From the NCBI RefSeq assembly GCF_030151385.1, contig NZ_JASLDS010000030.1:1-64000 (forward strand): a stretch of DNA of 64,000 nucleotides, given 5' to 3'. The DNA comes from Soonwooa sp. (GTDB lineage Bacteria > Bacteroidota > Bacteroidia > Flavobacteriales > Weeksellaceae). This document shows, piece after piece, positions 35,132 through 44,332 of this stretch. The notes under the pieces were generated by a model. That model searched no databases, was not told the DNA's origin, and worked only from the letters and a program-made list of their open reading frames with translations. A program made the translations under genes and the position numbers. Numbering within the stretch: the first letter of the stretch is position 1; every line of letters starts with the position of its first letter.

Positions 35132-35809
35132 ATGGAGTCAAAAATTATACAACTAATTCCTGTTATAGATATTTTTATTTCTAATGCGGAGGTCAAATCT
35201 CCTTCTCATGGACCATATTGGGAGTATCAAAAAGATTGGAATAACTATAATACTGAATGTTTAAGAAGAGTCGGACTCTCTGAAAATATGACGCCATATT
35301 TGGTAGGATCCTCATTTTATGAAATAAATAAAATTAATCAGAGCGATCTATTAAAATTGATCTTGCTAGAAATTGAAAAGCAACAAACTGAAGAAGAAAA
35401 AGAAATATGTGATTTGGTATGTTCATTTGAGGGAGGTTATATCCTTAAAATAGAGGGTGAAAACATTTTATTTCCGCAATGTTGCTCAAATTTAGCAGAC
35501 ATACAAGAATGGGAAAATCTTACTACTTCTGAGACGATTTCTTTTTATTCTGGTCACCCTTCTCCACAGATTAGCAAAATGGAAAATAGTTTACTTTTTG
35601 ATTTTGAAAACACAGAAACAAATGAAAGCTTTTGTCCCCCAATTTTGCACAGTAGTGTAGTAATCCTAATTTCAGATCTCAAAGATGCAGTAGCAACTGC
35701 CAAAACAGAGCTTAAAACATTCTCACAAAAACTTGAATTAGTAAATGATGAAAATAATTTAAATATCAAAAACATCGCTAAGATTCTTATTTATGGAGAA
35801 AATAACTAG
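35132..35809 (+). CDS. Hypothetical protein
   Basis: 225 residues, acidic, cytosolic by sequence. Helices with several Glu runs (EIEKQQTEEEKEICDLV) and a Cys pair in FPQCCSNLADIQEWENL. General style recalls small immunity or SMI1-like proteins, but no diagnostic motif is visible and I do not assign one. Confidence 0.65.
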   Translation: MESKIIQLIPVIDIFISNAEVKSPSHGPYWEYQKDWNNYNTECLRRVGLSENMTPYLVGSSFYEINKINQSDLLKLILLEIEKQQTEEEKEICDLVCSFEGGYILKIEGENILFPQCCSNLADIQEWENLTTSETISFYSGHPSPQISKMENSLLFDFENTETNESFCPPILHSSVVILISDLKDAVATAKTELKTFSQKLELVNDENNLNIKNIAKILIYGENN

Positions 35810-35875
35810 AAGTAGTTTGAAATATTTTTACGATCATATCAAGAAAAAAAACACTACTTTTAAATAAAAACAAAA

Positions 35876-36718
35876 ATGCGCCAAATCTATTTACTTTTCA
35901 TATTATCATTACTTCTCTCTTGTGGACAAAGTTCGCACGAAATAATGAGTGCAGACGAAGCAGTAACACAAGTTATGTCTGCAGCAAAAGCCGAAAATCC
36001 GGCAAGTGATAGCACACCACCACCACCGCCAAACGCATCAGAAAGTCCTGACATAAATATTGAGAAAAAGATTATTAAAAGTGCCGACCTCGATATTGAG
36101 GTTTCTAATATTGAAAAAGCGAAGCAAAATATTCAGGAAAACCTGAAAAAGAATAACAGCTATATCCAAAGTGAAACTTTTAGCTCACAAACTGACAGAG
36201 ATGTGGTTTCGTTTTTTATAAAAGTTCCGAACGAAAACTTTGATGTGTTGATTAATTCGTTTTCGACAGGTTTGGGAGATTTGATTTCTAAAAATGTAAA
36301 AACTGATGATGTTACTGAGGAATATACAGATGTTGCAATAAGGCTAAAAAACAAAATGGCTTTCCTTGACAAGTATCGAGATCTTCTGAAACAAACCAAC
36401 TCCACAAAAGACATTCTTGAGATTCAGGAGAAAATAAGAGGCTTGGAAGAAGAAATCGACTCGGCGGAAGGTCGACTAAAATTTATTGATGATCGTGTTA
36501 AATACAGCACTATCAACATGACGATTGCGAAAATAAAACCTCAAAACTCGGTAACTTCCAAAATAGGATTCGGAACCAAGTTCGTGGATTCTATATCTCA
36601 AGGTTGGAATAATTTTGTAGATTTTATTTTAGGCTTGGTTTCATTCTGGCCATTCTTATTGATTATTCCAGTGTTAATTTTCCTTTGGAAAAAATGGAAA
36701 GCTAGAAGAAAGGAATAA
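35876..36718 (+). CDS. DUF4349 domain lipoprotein
   Basis: 280 residues. Lipoprotein signal (LLFILSLLLSCG), a Pro-rich stretch (PPPPPNASES), then the DUF4349 domain: KIIKSADLDIEVSNIEKAKQNI, a central coiled coil around EIQEKIRGLEEEIDSAEGRLKFIDDRVKYSTI, and a C-terminal membrane helix (FWPFLLIIPVLIFLW) with a basic tail. This layout is standard for the family. Function unknown, inner-membrane/periplasmic. Confidence 0.9.
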   Translation: MRQIYLLFILSLLLSCGQSSHEIMSADEAVTQVMSAAKAENPASDSTPPPPPNASESPDINIEKKIIKSADLDIEVSNIEKAKQNIQENLKKNNSYIQSETFSSQTDRDVVSFFIKVPNENFDVLINSFSTGLGDLISKNVKTDDVTEEYTDVAIRLKNKMAFLDKYRDLLKQTNSTKDILEIQEKIRGLEEEIDSAEGRLKFIDDRVKYSTINMTIAKIKPQNSVTSKIGFGTKFVDSISQGWNNFVDFILGLVSFWPFLLIIPVLIFLWKKWKARRKE

Positions 36719-36744
36719 ACAGTTAGTAGTAAGGTTTAAAAGTA

Positions 36745-36780
36745 ACAAAAACCCACAAATATATTTTTTGTGGGTTTTCT
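36745..36780. terminator. Bidirectional terminator between DUF4349 gene and the Ter locus
   Basis: ACCCACAAA / TTTGTGGGT stem with flanking A and T runs; convergent gene ends. Confidence 0.85.
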
Positions 36781-36798
36781 AATTATGTTTTAGAATTA

Positions 36799-38940
36799 TT
36801 ATACTACAAAATCAATCTCCTCTCCAAAAACTTTTACACTATCAAAATCAAAGTATTTAGTTTTAATTAAATCAATTTGCATTTCAAGTGGTAGATATGC
36901 AGCCCATTTTGAAAACTCTAACATATCTAAACCTTCATCAAAAGCTAATAGCATTTGAAGTCGTCTATCTATTTCCAGCATGTCGATATTTGCTAAAATA
37001 CGGGAAAACTCTTCCATTGATAACTCAATATTGTTTACGATAATAGCAGAACTATTATCTTCAATATGGTTATCAATATTTTTCATGCTAAGAAGAAAGG
37101 AAATTGTACTATTCACTTTTGTGCTTGAAAATGTGTAGAAAATTTGCGATTTATCCTTTACCAAAACTGGTCGTTGCTGTTTGATATTTTCAATTTTGAA
37201 AAAAGAAAACTCTTTTCGTAATTCGGATAAAGCAAATTGACTTTTTTCATCTAAAAAATCATAACCATCTTTTGAAAGAAGAACTACAAACATCTTTTCT
37301 CTAATTTTGGCTGCAACATCAGCACTACTTCCGAAAAATAAAGGCTTCTTACCGTCGTTTGCGGGAATGACTTCAATTTTTTTTGATTTAAAATCGATGT
37401 CTATTATTTTCCAAATACGTGCTGAGAGAAAGACATTTTCGTTAACAATTAATTGAGAAGATAATGGCAATTCTCCAATTTTATTACCCGAGTTTACAAC
37501 TTTTAAAAAAGTATCTGTTTTAAAAAGCGAATAAAAATCTTTAGAGTTTACCAAGGGTTCGGCGTCGATACCAAGAATAATTTCGTTTCCGATTTTTTCT
37601 AAAAAATTTAAACCAATTAGGTGACTAATTAAAGATAAAATCTCGTCTTTGCTAATCTTTAAAAAAGCTGGATTATTTGAAATTTGTAAATATATCTTCT
37701 CAATTTCAATTCCTGAAGAACTTTTAACAATAGATAAAATTTGGTGTAAAAGAACATCATAAGGTTTTTCTGTAATAAAAACTGGTTCTATAAAATGTTC
37801 TTGATACAAAAGCCAAGATGCCAAAGATTGTAAAAAACTCCAAGAATCTGTTGAGTAAAGAACCAAATTACTTGATTTCCCTTCTCTTCTTCCGCTTCTT
37901 CCAATTCGTTGTATTAATGACGCAATGCTGTGCGTAGCATCAATCTGAACAACTTTATCGACGTTGCCAATATCAATTCCTAATTCTAAAGTAGATGTAC
38001 AAGAAATAGTGAAATTTTGCTGATTTGTATTTTTCGCAAAAAATTCTACATATTCTCGAGTTTCCTTATCAACTGCCGAATGATGAGAAAAATAATTCTG
38101 ATGTCCACCAATTTTTTCGGATATTTTTTTTAGCTTCACAGCAACTTCCTCTACTCGTCCTCTTGCGTTTGGAAAGACCAATGCTTTGCAATCTCTTGTC
38201 TCCTTATACAAATCTTTTAAAAGATCTAAAGGCAGTTCCGTGGATTGCGAGTCAAAATATCTAAAATCTGCATTGATAGGTTTTGGTGTAATATCTCTAA
38301 TAATTTTGGTGTTGATTGGATCACCAAAAAAAGTTTTTAATTCTTCATATTGATTAACATCGCTTACCGTTGCAGAAAGTCCTACTACAGATACTTTTTT
38401 AGAACTTTTCTGTTGTAATCTGTGAATCAAAGATTGTAATTGTAGTCCTCTATCTGAACCTAAAAAATTATGTATTTCGTCGATAACAACATATTCTAAT
38501 GAGGAAAAAAGCTGAACAACATTGTAAGGTTTATTACAAAACATTGCCTCAATAGATTCTGGCGTAATGAGAACAATTCCATTAGGATCTTTCAAAAGCC
38601 GATCTTTCCCGCTTTTATTTGCCTCGCCATGCCATTTTGTGACCGAAACATCCAAATAATTGCAAAGTTGTTCTACTCGCAAAAATTGGTCATTAATTAA
38701 AGCTATTAGTGGTGAAATGTAAAGTACTTTCACTCCAGGTTCTTTAAAATTCACTTTTGATAAAATCGGTAAAAAAGCTGCTTCCGTCTTTCCAGAAGCA
38801 GTCCTCGAAATAAGAACATAATTGTTATCCGTAGAAGTAATTCTCTGAATAGCAGTCTCCTGAATCGGTCGAAAACTATCCCAACGCTTATCTCTTATGT
38901 ACCTTCGGATTGGTTCGGAAAGCATTTCATAGGTCGTCAT
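36799..38940 (-). CDS. Lhr-like superfamily II DNA helicase of the Ter locus
   Basis: 713 residues. Walker A in SRTASGKTE (K51), TPES, DEIH at 154-157, motif III GLSAT and motif VI QRIGRSGRR are all intact, so an active ATP-driven helicase is expected. The region after about 430 is a winged-helix/Lhr-like extension of no clear known function. It resembles BrxHI-type helicases of BREX type 2. Its start overlaps the stop of the ATPase gene (38937-38940, ATGA), so the pair is translationally coupled. Confidence 0.9.
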   Translation of the reverse strand: MTTYEMLSEPIRRYIRDKRWDSFRPIQETAIQRITSTDNNYVLISRTASGKTEAAFLPILSKVNFKEPGVKVLYISPLIALINDQFLRVEQLCNYLDVSVTKWHGEANKSGKDRLLKDPNGIVLITPESIEAMFCNKPYNVVQLFSSLEYVVIDEIHNFLGSDRGLQLQSLIHRLQQKSSKKVSVVGLSATVSDVNQYEELKTFFGDPINTKIIRDITPKPINADFRYFDSQSTELPLDLLKDLYKETRDCKALVFPNARGRVEEVAVKLKKISEKIGGHQNYFSHHSAVDKETREYVEFFAKNTNQQNFTISCTSTLELGIDIGNVDKVVQIDATHSIASLIQRIGRSGRREGKSSNLVLYSTDSWSFLQSLASWLLYQEHFIEPVFITEKPYDVLLHQILSIVKSSSGIEIEKIYLQISNNPAFLKISKDEILSLISHLIGLNFLEKIGNEIILGIDAEPLVNSKDFYSLFKTDTFLKVVNSGNKIGELPLSSQLIVNENVFLSARIWKIIDIDFKSKKIEVIPANDGKKPLFFGSSADVAAKIREKMFVVLLSKDGYDFLDEKSQFALSELRKEFSFFKIENIKQQRPVLVKDKSQIFYTFSSTKVNSTISFLLSMKNIDNHIEDNSSAIIVNNIELSMEEFSRILANIDMLEIDRRLQMLLAFDEGLDMLEFSKWAAYLPLEMQIDLIKTKYFDFDSVKVFGEEIDFVV

Positions 38941-40253
38941 ATTTCTTCGATAGAATCTAAAGCAACAAGGTCATTTGGTCTTTCATCAGAAATCTCGATT
39001 TCGCCAAACAATTTTCTTTTATCAATTTCAGGGTTTTGACGAATAATGTTGAGAATATTTAGAAAATCTCTAATCACTTCGCGAGGTGTCAAAAACTCGG
39101 AAGCGCCAGGTTTATTAAACATTTCTTCCATAAACGAAGTAATATCTTCATCTGAAACATTTAATTCTGTTTTATAATTCATATCAAAAATGGCTTTCAG
39201 TTTCTTCAACAAAACAAAAATCTCGTTATGATTTAAAGGTTTTAATTTAATGACAGGTTGTGCAAAATCCCTTATTTCTAAACTTTCAAATTTATTAGGT
39301 TCCAAACGAGATTTTAATGCCTGATAACTGAACAAACCACGTCTTTCATTTTCAAGAAAATCTCCTGTTCCTGCAAAATTCACAAAGAAATTTGAAACTT
39401 TCCCTTGGTAGCAGTCGTTGTAAATAGAAAGAATTTTCTCATAATTCTTCTCACGTGCTGCCGAAGTTGTGATTTTATACAAATTAATCGCTTCGTCCAG
39501 ATTGATCATAAATCCGCTATAGCCCATGCTCACGAACAATTTGCAAAAGTTTTTGAGCATATCGTAATAATTGGCATCGTTAATAATCTCTCGAACACCA
39601 AGATCTTGTCGTGCTTCCGTTTTAGTTTTGTACTCGCCTTTCAACCATTTTAGCGCATTTCGGCGAAGATATTCGTCACCTTTGATATAACCTTCGTAAT
39701 ATTTGATAATTACGGAAGCAAAATCGAATCCACCAACTTCTGTAATCTCGTTAACGGTTCTCAAAATTGCGTTTTGAACTAAGGGCAAATACTCATCATT
39801 TCTGATATCTGTTAACGCAATATTTTGTTTCTCACTTACCTTTGTGATAACTTGCTCAATCCATTTTTCTAAAAGCGTTGGTAAAGCTCCGCCTTCTGGC
39901 TTTGTTTGGATGGCGATATTATCCATAATTGCCGCGTACAACAAAACACTTTTTCCATCATTGGAATATATTCTATTTTCTGGAGTAAAATCTGCATTGG
40001 CAACGACAAATTTTTGTTTTAACGCAACCGTATTTAGCAAATGTAGCATAAAGGATTTTCCGCTTCCGAAATCTCCAATCCAAAATTTCGCAAGGCTGTG
40101 ACCATTTTTAACATCTTCTAAAGAGCTGATAAAAGCGTTAATTTCTTCGGAACGTCCAACAGTAATATGTTGCACACCAATTTTAGGAACAACACCGCTC
40201 ACAAGCGAATTAACGATGGAAGTTACTTCTTTAGGTTTAATATTGTCAATCAT
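38937..40253 (-). CDS. BrxD-like P-loop ATPase (DUF2791)
   Basis: 438 residues of the DUF2791/BrxC-BrxD family. N-terminal segment GVVPKIGVQHITVGRSEEI, Walker A GDFGSGKS at 60-67, Walker B with acidic pair FMINLDEA (D253, E254), and the sensor-like ...NFAGTGDFLENERRGLFSYQALKSRL. C-terminal winged-helix-like part TPREVIRDFLNILNIIRQ. Found as BrxD next to a helicase in BREX type 2, and in Ter-linked DNA-processing modules. It overlaps the TerB-C gene by 8 bp upstream and the helicase by 4 bp downstream. Confidence 0.88.
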   Translation of the reverse strand: MIDNIKPKEVTSIVNSLVSGVVPKIGVQHITVGRSEEINAFISSLEDVKNGHSLAKFWIGDFGSGKSFMLHLLNTVALKQKFVVANADFTPENRIYSNDGKSVLLYAAIMDNIAIQTKPEGGALPTLLEKWIEQVITKVSEKQNIALTDIRNDEYLPLVQNAILRTVNEITEVGGFDFASVIIKYYEGYIKGDEYLRRNALKWLKGEYKTKTEARQDLGVREIINDANYYDMLKNFCKLFVSMGYSGFMINLDEAINLYKITTSAAREKNYEKILSIYNDCYQGKVSNFFVNFAGTGDFLENERRGLFSYQALKSRLEPNKFESLEIRDFAQPVIKLKPLNHNEIFVLLKKLKAIFDMNYKTELNVSDEDITSFMEEMFNKPGASEFLTPREVIRDFLNILNIIRQNPEIDKRKLFGEIEISDERPNDLVALDSIEEI

Positions 40254-41685
40254 TTAGTAATAGTTTTTTATAATAATCTGGGTAAATAGTGTAATAATCA
40301 TCATCTTCCTCAATCAAAACATCATCGAGCATTTCGAAACATTTATCATTGATTGCTTCAATGGCAGAATTGAGAAACAAATTTTTAGATTTAATATAAT
40401 CTTCGAGCTCGTTTTGAAGCATTGAAAAACTAGATTTTTCAAACATTTCCAAAATACTTACTTGAATATTTGATAATTGAAGTTCAGGTTTAAATTTAAT
40501 TTCTGAAATGGTTTCAACTTCCGGAATTATAAATTCTTCGGTTAACGTTTGTTCTGTTTCAATAATGTCTATTGGTTCTTCGTCATTTAGATATTCCTCT
40601 AACAATTCGACTGTTAACGAATCTTGCTTTTGTATATCTGCAATTGCGCTTCTATCAATACTAATTTTCTTTCGCTTCGGTTCAAATATTCTCGGAATGT
40701 TTCCAAGTGCTTCTGTTAAATTTCTGTCGTTTATAAAATTCTTAATCAACACGACAAAATTGTCAACTTCATTTTGATTTTTAAATAACTGTTTCTGGGT
40801 TAATTTTGGAAATTGTTTATTTTCAAATTTTGTTGAAACAATATCCTTATCCAAATATTTAAAATACAATTCCAAAGCAACTATTTTATCAAAATCTGTG
40901 ATAAACTTCGCTGCTTCAAAAAAAATGTGACTAACCGATGGATTTTTCTCATTAACAGCAACCAAACGATCGACTTCCCAAGTGAATCCAATAAGGCTTG
41001 AATAATGCGTTGTAACATCATCGAACTTTATTTTCCAACGATTGGTATTGGTTTCATTGAGAATTAAATTGGTTCTGGAATCTGCATCCAAAACTTTTGA
41101 TCTATCATAAAGTAAGAAATCCGGAAGTTTTGACAGGATTTTCTTCTCATAAAGCCTTTCAATATCTGGATGTTTGTAATCTAAATCTGTATTGATTTTT
41201 CGTTTTATCGCATAAACTTCTCTAATATTATTTTCACAAAATTTAAGAATTTGATTATAAATTTCGGATTTTATAGAATCTATTGCATAAACGTAGTTGA
41301 GGCTTTCTTTCCGATAATTGTATTTATTGTAAATGATGATTTCTGCCATTTCATCAAAAACCGTTGCATAAGCTTTGTTGACTGGTTTACATTTCTCGAC
41401 AAAAAAATCATAAGCACGAATAAATTCTTTTAAAATCTGTATTCTGCAAAATGGAATTTCATTAAAGACATTATCAGCAAAGTTTAGCTTATTAAGCAAT
41501 TCAACTTGATTGGAATTTAAACTTAATTTCTTTGAAAATTTTTGACCTAATTTCCAATATTGATTTGAATTAGAACTTTCAAATTCATTCTCATCAAAAC
41601 GTGGCAACGGCACAACATTTTGTCCCGAAACATCTATTATCGATGAATCATTTATAATTGGAGAAGTAGTAGAATTTTCATTCAT
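40246..41685 (-). CDS. TerB-N/TerB-C domain protein
   Basis: About 479 residues from the ATG at 41685 (a TTG two codons upstream is also possible). The last ~90 residues match the TerB-C domain (QVSILEMFEKSSFSMLQNELEDYI ... LIEEDDDYYTIYPDYYKKLL), a winged-helix-like domain. The central part (about 50-300) is helical and fits TerB-N. There is an acidic linker (EYLNDEEPIDIIETE). In published Ter-linked systems such proteins act with an ATPase and a helicase; role here inferred. First gene of the three-gene DNA-processing unit. Confidence 0.82.
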   Translation of the reverse strand: MNENSTTSPIINDSSIIDVSGQNVVPLPRFDENEFESSNSNQYWKLGQKFSKKLSLNSNQVELLNKLNFADNVFNEIPFCRIQILKEFIRAYDFFVEKCKPVNKAYATVFDEMAEIIIYNKYNYRKESLNYVYAIDSIKSEIYNQILKFCENNIREVYAIKRKINTDLDYKHPDIERLYEKKILSKLPDFLLYDRSKVLDADSRTNLILNETNTNRWKIKFDDVTTHYSSLIGFTWEVDRLVAVNEKNPSVSHIFFEAAKFITDFDKIVALELYFKYLDKDIVSTKFENKQFPKLTQKQLFKNQNEVDNFVVLIKNFINDRNLTEALGNIPRIFEPKRKKISIDRSAIADIQKQDSLTVELLEEYLNDEEPIDIIETEQTLTEEFIIPEVETISEIKFKPELQLSNIQVSILEMFEKSSFSMLQNELEDYIKSKNLFLNSAIEAINDKCFEMLDDVLIEEDDDYYTIYPDYYKKLLLND

Positions 41686-41716
41686 ACGCAAATAATCTTG
41701 TAGAAGTTAAAAATAA

Positions 41717-41765
41717 CAAAAAGCATTTACACCGTTAAATTCAACAATGTAAATGCTTTTGTTTA
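41717..41765 (-). terminator. Terminator of the Ter core operon
   Basis: AAAAGCATTTACA (41719-41731) and TGTAAATGCTTTT (41748-41760), a 13-bp perfect stem 11 bp beyond the terC stop. It separates the 14-15-gene Ter core from the TerB-C/ATPase/helicase genes, which then need their own promoter or read-through. Confidence 0.9.
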
Positions 41766-41775
41766 AAGATATTAA

Positions 41776-42807
41776 TTAAGCTTTTTCAGCCTCGTCCTTG
41801 TCGTCATCTTTGTCTGGGAACATAATTGATGCGATTACGGATAGTACCAAAATACCACCAACGATTCCTAAAGACACTGGCGATGGAATATGGAACCATG
41901 GTGAAATCAACATTTTTACACCGATAAAACTTAGGATAATTGCCAATCCATAAGGTAATTTGCTAAACATATGAATGAAATTGGATAGCAAGAAATACAA
42001 TGATCGAAGTCCTAAAATTGCAAAAATATTAGAAGTATAAAGAATAAATGGATCTTTAGAAATTGCAAAAATCGCTGGGATAGAATCCACTGCAAACAAT
42101 ACGTCTGTGAACTCGATAACGGCAACAACGACCAATAGAGGCGTCGCCATTTTAATGCCATTTTGGATTGTGAAGAATTTGTCACCATCATAGTTGTCGG
42201 CAACTTTGTAGAATCTTTTAACCAAACGTGCACCTGCAGTTTCGCTGAAATCTTCATCCTCATCATCGTCACCACCGCCCCAAGATTTGATTCCGGCATA
42301 GACTAAGAACAACCCGAATAACGTCATCACAACATTAATACGAACTGGCGTTCCGAAGATTACCCATTCTGGCAAATAAGTTAGGTTGATGATTCCGACA
42401 CCTGCAAAAATGAAGATAGCACGGAATATCAAGGCGCCAATAATTCCCCAAAACAGAACTTTGTGGTGTAAATGTCTCGGAACTTTGAAGAATCCAAATA
42501 CGAGAATAAAGACAAACAAGTTGTCAACGGAGAGTGCTTTTTCTATCCAATATGCTGCTTGGAATTGCGTAAACTTTTCGATCGCAAGCTCGTGTCCACC
42601 TGCATCTTGGTTGAAAACCCAATAGACAACGCCCGAAAATACCATTGCTAATGATATCCAAACAATTGTCCAAATTGTAGCTTCTTTTGACGACACTTCG
42701 TGTGCTTTTTTATTGAAAACACCAAGATCCAACATCAACATTACAAGCACGACGACAGCAAATCCTATTATCAAGCCGGGATGTAAATCGATAATACTTT
42801 TATCCAT
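41776..42807 (-). CDS. terC: TerC family integral membrane protein
   Basis: 343 residues with about nine membrane helices. Conserved TerC features: SVDNLFVFILVFGFFKVP (acidic residues in helix), VVAVIEFTDVLFAVDSIPAIFAI, and a cytoplasmic acidic loop GGGDDDEDEDFSE between helices (about 186-196). Proposed membrane partner of Ca-binding TerD proteins. Separated by 9 bp from the kinase gene, last gene of the core operon. Confidence 0.95.
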   Translation of the reverse strand: MDKSIIDLHPGLIIGFAVVVLVMLMLDLGVFNKKAHEVSSKEATIWTIVWISLAMVFSGVVYWVFNQDAGGHELAIEKFTQFQAAYWIEKALSVDNLFVFILVFGFFKVPRHLHHKVLFWGIIGALIFRAIFIFAGVGIINLTYLPEWVIFGTPVRINVVMTLFGLFLVYAGIKSWGGGDDDEDEDFSETAGARLVKRFYKVADNYDGDKFFTIQNGIKMATPLLVVVAVIEFTDVLFAVDSIPAIFAISKDPFILYTSNIFAILGLRSLYFLLSNFIHMFSKLPYGLAIILSFIGVKMLISPWFHIPSPVSLGIVGGILVLSVIASIMFPDKDDDKDEAEKA

Positions 42808-42816
42808 TTTTTAAGT

Positions 42817-44328
42817 TTATTTATTTGTTAAAGTTATATACATTAATCGCCCTCCGTCTTCGTCGGAAAGCATTATTTTTTTCCCATCTGTTAACTCGAC
42901 CATCGAGTTGATTGGGATCATTTTGTCTTCGGTTATATCCTTCATATTGGGCAAACTTTGGTTAACCAAAACCCATCTATTTTGATAAAATGTAAAATAT
43001 CCAACAGGCTTTTTATCCGCCGCCGTCAAACTTTCATTACGGATAACTTTTCGGGAAACATGCCATTTGAAAAGATATTGATTGTGATACACCATCAAGC
43101 GATGATTTTCGGGTTTCCAAACCCCTTCTTTGAATTTATAATACAAATCCACAACTGGCAAAGTCCCTTGATGTGGCGTTCCACAGAATGGACATTTTGG
43201 TTTCGACGTATTATCGAAAACATACCATTTCTCGTTACATTGCGGATTGCTACAAGGTTGGATCAGATCAACTGTTTTTAACAAAGCCGTTTCCCACTCA
43301 TTTGCAATGGGTCGCAACATTGGATTGTGAAGTCCATCGATAAAAGCTCTTTTGAATAATTCTTCCAAATAGGGGCCAGTCGCCGAATAAGGAATTTTGC
43401 TAGGATCGCCCCAGAAAACATCCCACTTTCTTAACTGATCAACTTTTACTCTGTTGATGGTATCTGTAGGACTTTCGATAAAAGTAGCCTTTTCGCCCAT
43501 GGATAAAACCTCATCTTTTTCGGCATCCAAATCCCAAATTTTACCTCCGCGCAAAGGATGTCTGCGCAAAAGATACATATAGATCAAAACTGCCAAAGCA
43601 TGCAAATCTGTTTTTTGATTCGGCAAAATTCTATTCGGATCGTTGAGTGGCAAATGTTTGGTTTTTAAAACCTCAGGTGCGATAAAATCTGCTGTACCAA
43701 TCACTTCTGGCGGAAACAAACCTGGAACCACCAATCCATCGATATCAATAATGGCAGCAGCTTTAGACACTGGATCTACCAAAACATTATTGTACGAAAG
43801 ATCAGAATGCGCCAATCCCATTTGATGCATTTTTTTGACACCGCGCGAGATATTAATTCCGATTTGGAAATAGCTAAGCCAATCGCCAAGTTCGGTTTTA
43901 TCCAAAGCTAAAGGATATTGATTATTACGGAAAGACGGCGTTGTAAACCACTTCCCTACTTTTTCGCCACCTTTGATGGTTTCATTGGTAGCATAACCTT
44001 TTTGAAAAAAGAATTTTGAATTATAAATCGGAACAACGACACCCGTTTTTCCATCTTTCTCAACTGCATCATACGGCCACCTAAAAATTTCGTCTAAGAA
44101 ATAATCGGCCGCATTTCCCTTTTTTATATTTTCTAAATAGAGCGAAACAATTTTTTTAATCCTTTCCTTTTGATTAAAATCCAAAGGTTCGCGGAAAAAA
44201 GCAACCACATATTGTCGATTTGGCGCAAAATAAACGTCTTTAACACCTCCTCTTTTGGGATTGCCGTCATCTACATATTCGTAGGATTTCGTAGGATCTA
44301 TAATAGAATTTACTTTTATAACACTCAT
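42817..44328 (-). CDS. Atypical protein kinase of the TerY-P triad, with zinc ribbon
   Basis: 503 residues. Kinase domain: catalytic loop HSDLSYNN (H174, D176, N180/N181) and metal site IIDIDG (D195/D197). The usual AxK lysine is not evident: the aligned segment is VVAFFREP with Arg46. A zinc-ribbon (about 359-385; CSNPQC ... CPFC) follows, then a C-terminal beta-rich domain. In Ter systems a kinase, a PP2C phosphatase and a vWA TerY form a signalling triad; all three are adjacent here. It starts 5 bp after the phosphatase gene ends. Confidence 0.88.
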   Translation of the reverse strand: MSVIKVNSIIDPTKSYEYVDDGNPKRGGVKDVYFAPNRQYVVAFFREPLDFNQKERIKKIVSLYLENIKKGNAADYFLDEIFRWPYDAVEKDGKTGVVVPIYNSKFFFQKGYATNETIKGGEKVGKWFTTPSFRNNQYPLALDKTELGDWLSYFQIGINISRGVKKMHQMGLAHSDLSYNNVLVDPVSKAAAIIDIDGLVVPGLFPPEVIGTADFIAPEVLKTKHLPLNDPNRILPNQKTDLHALAVLIYMYLLRRHPLRGGKIWDLDAEKDEVLSMGEKATFIESPTDTINRVKVDQLRKWDVFWGDPSKIPYSATGPYLEELFKRAFIDGLHNPMLRPIANEWETALLKTVDLIQPCSNPQCNEKWYVFDNTSKPKCPFCGTPHQGTLPVVDLYYKFKEGVWKPENHRLMVYHNQYLFKWHVSRKVIRNESLTAADKKPVGYFTFYQNRWVLVNQSLPNMKDITEDKMIPINSMVELTDGKKIMLSDEDGGRLMYITLTNK

Positions 44329-44332
44329 CCGA

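Noticed and set aside
36799..41685. Calling the ATPase-helicase genes a BREX system
   Set aside because: No PglX, PglZ, PglW or BrxL is present in the window; the neighbours are Ter genes, so Ter-linked is the better description.
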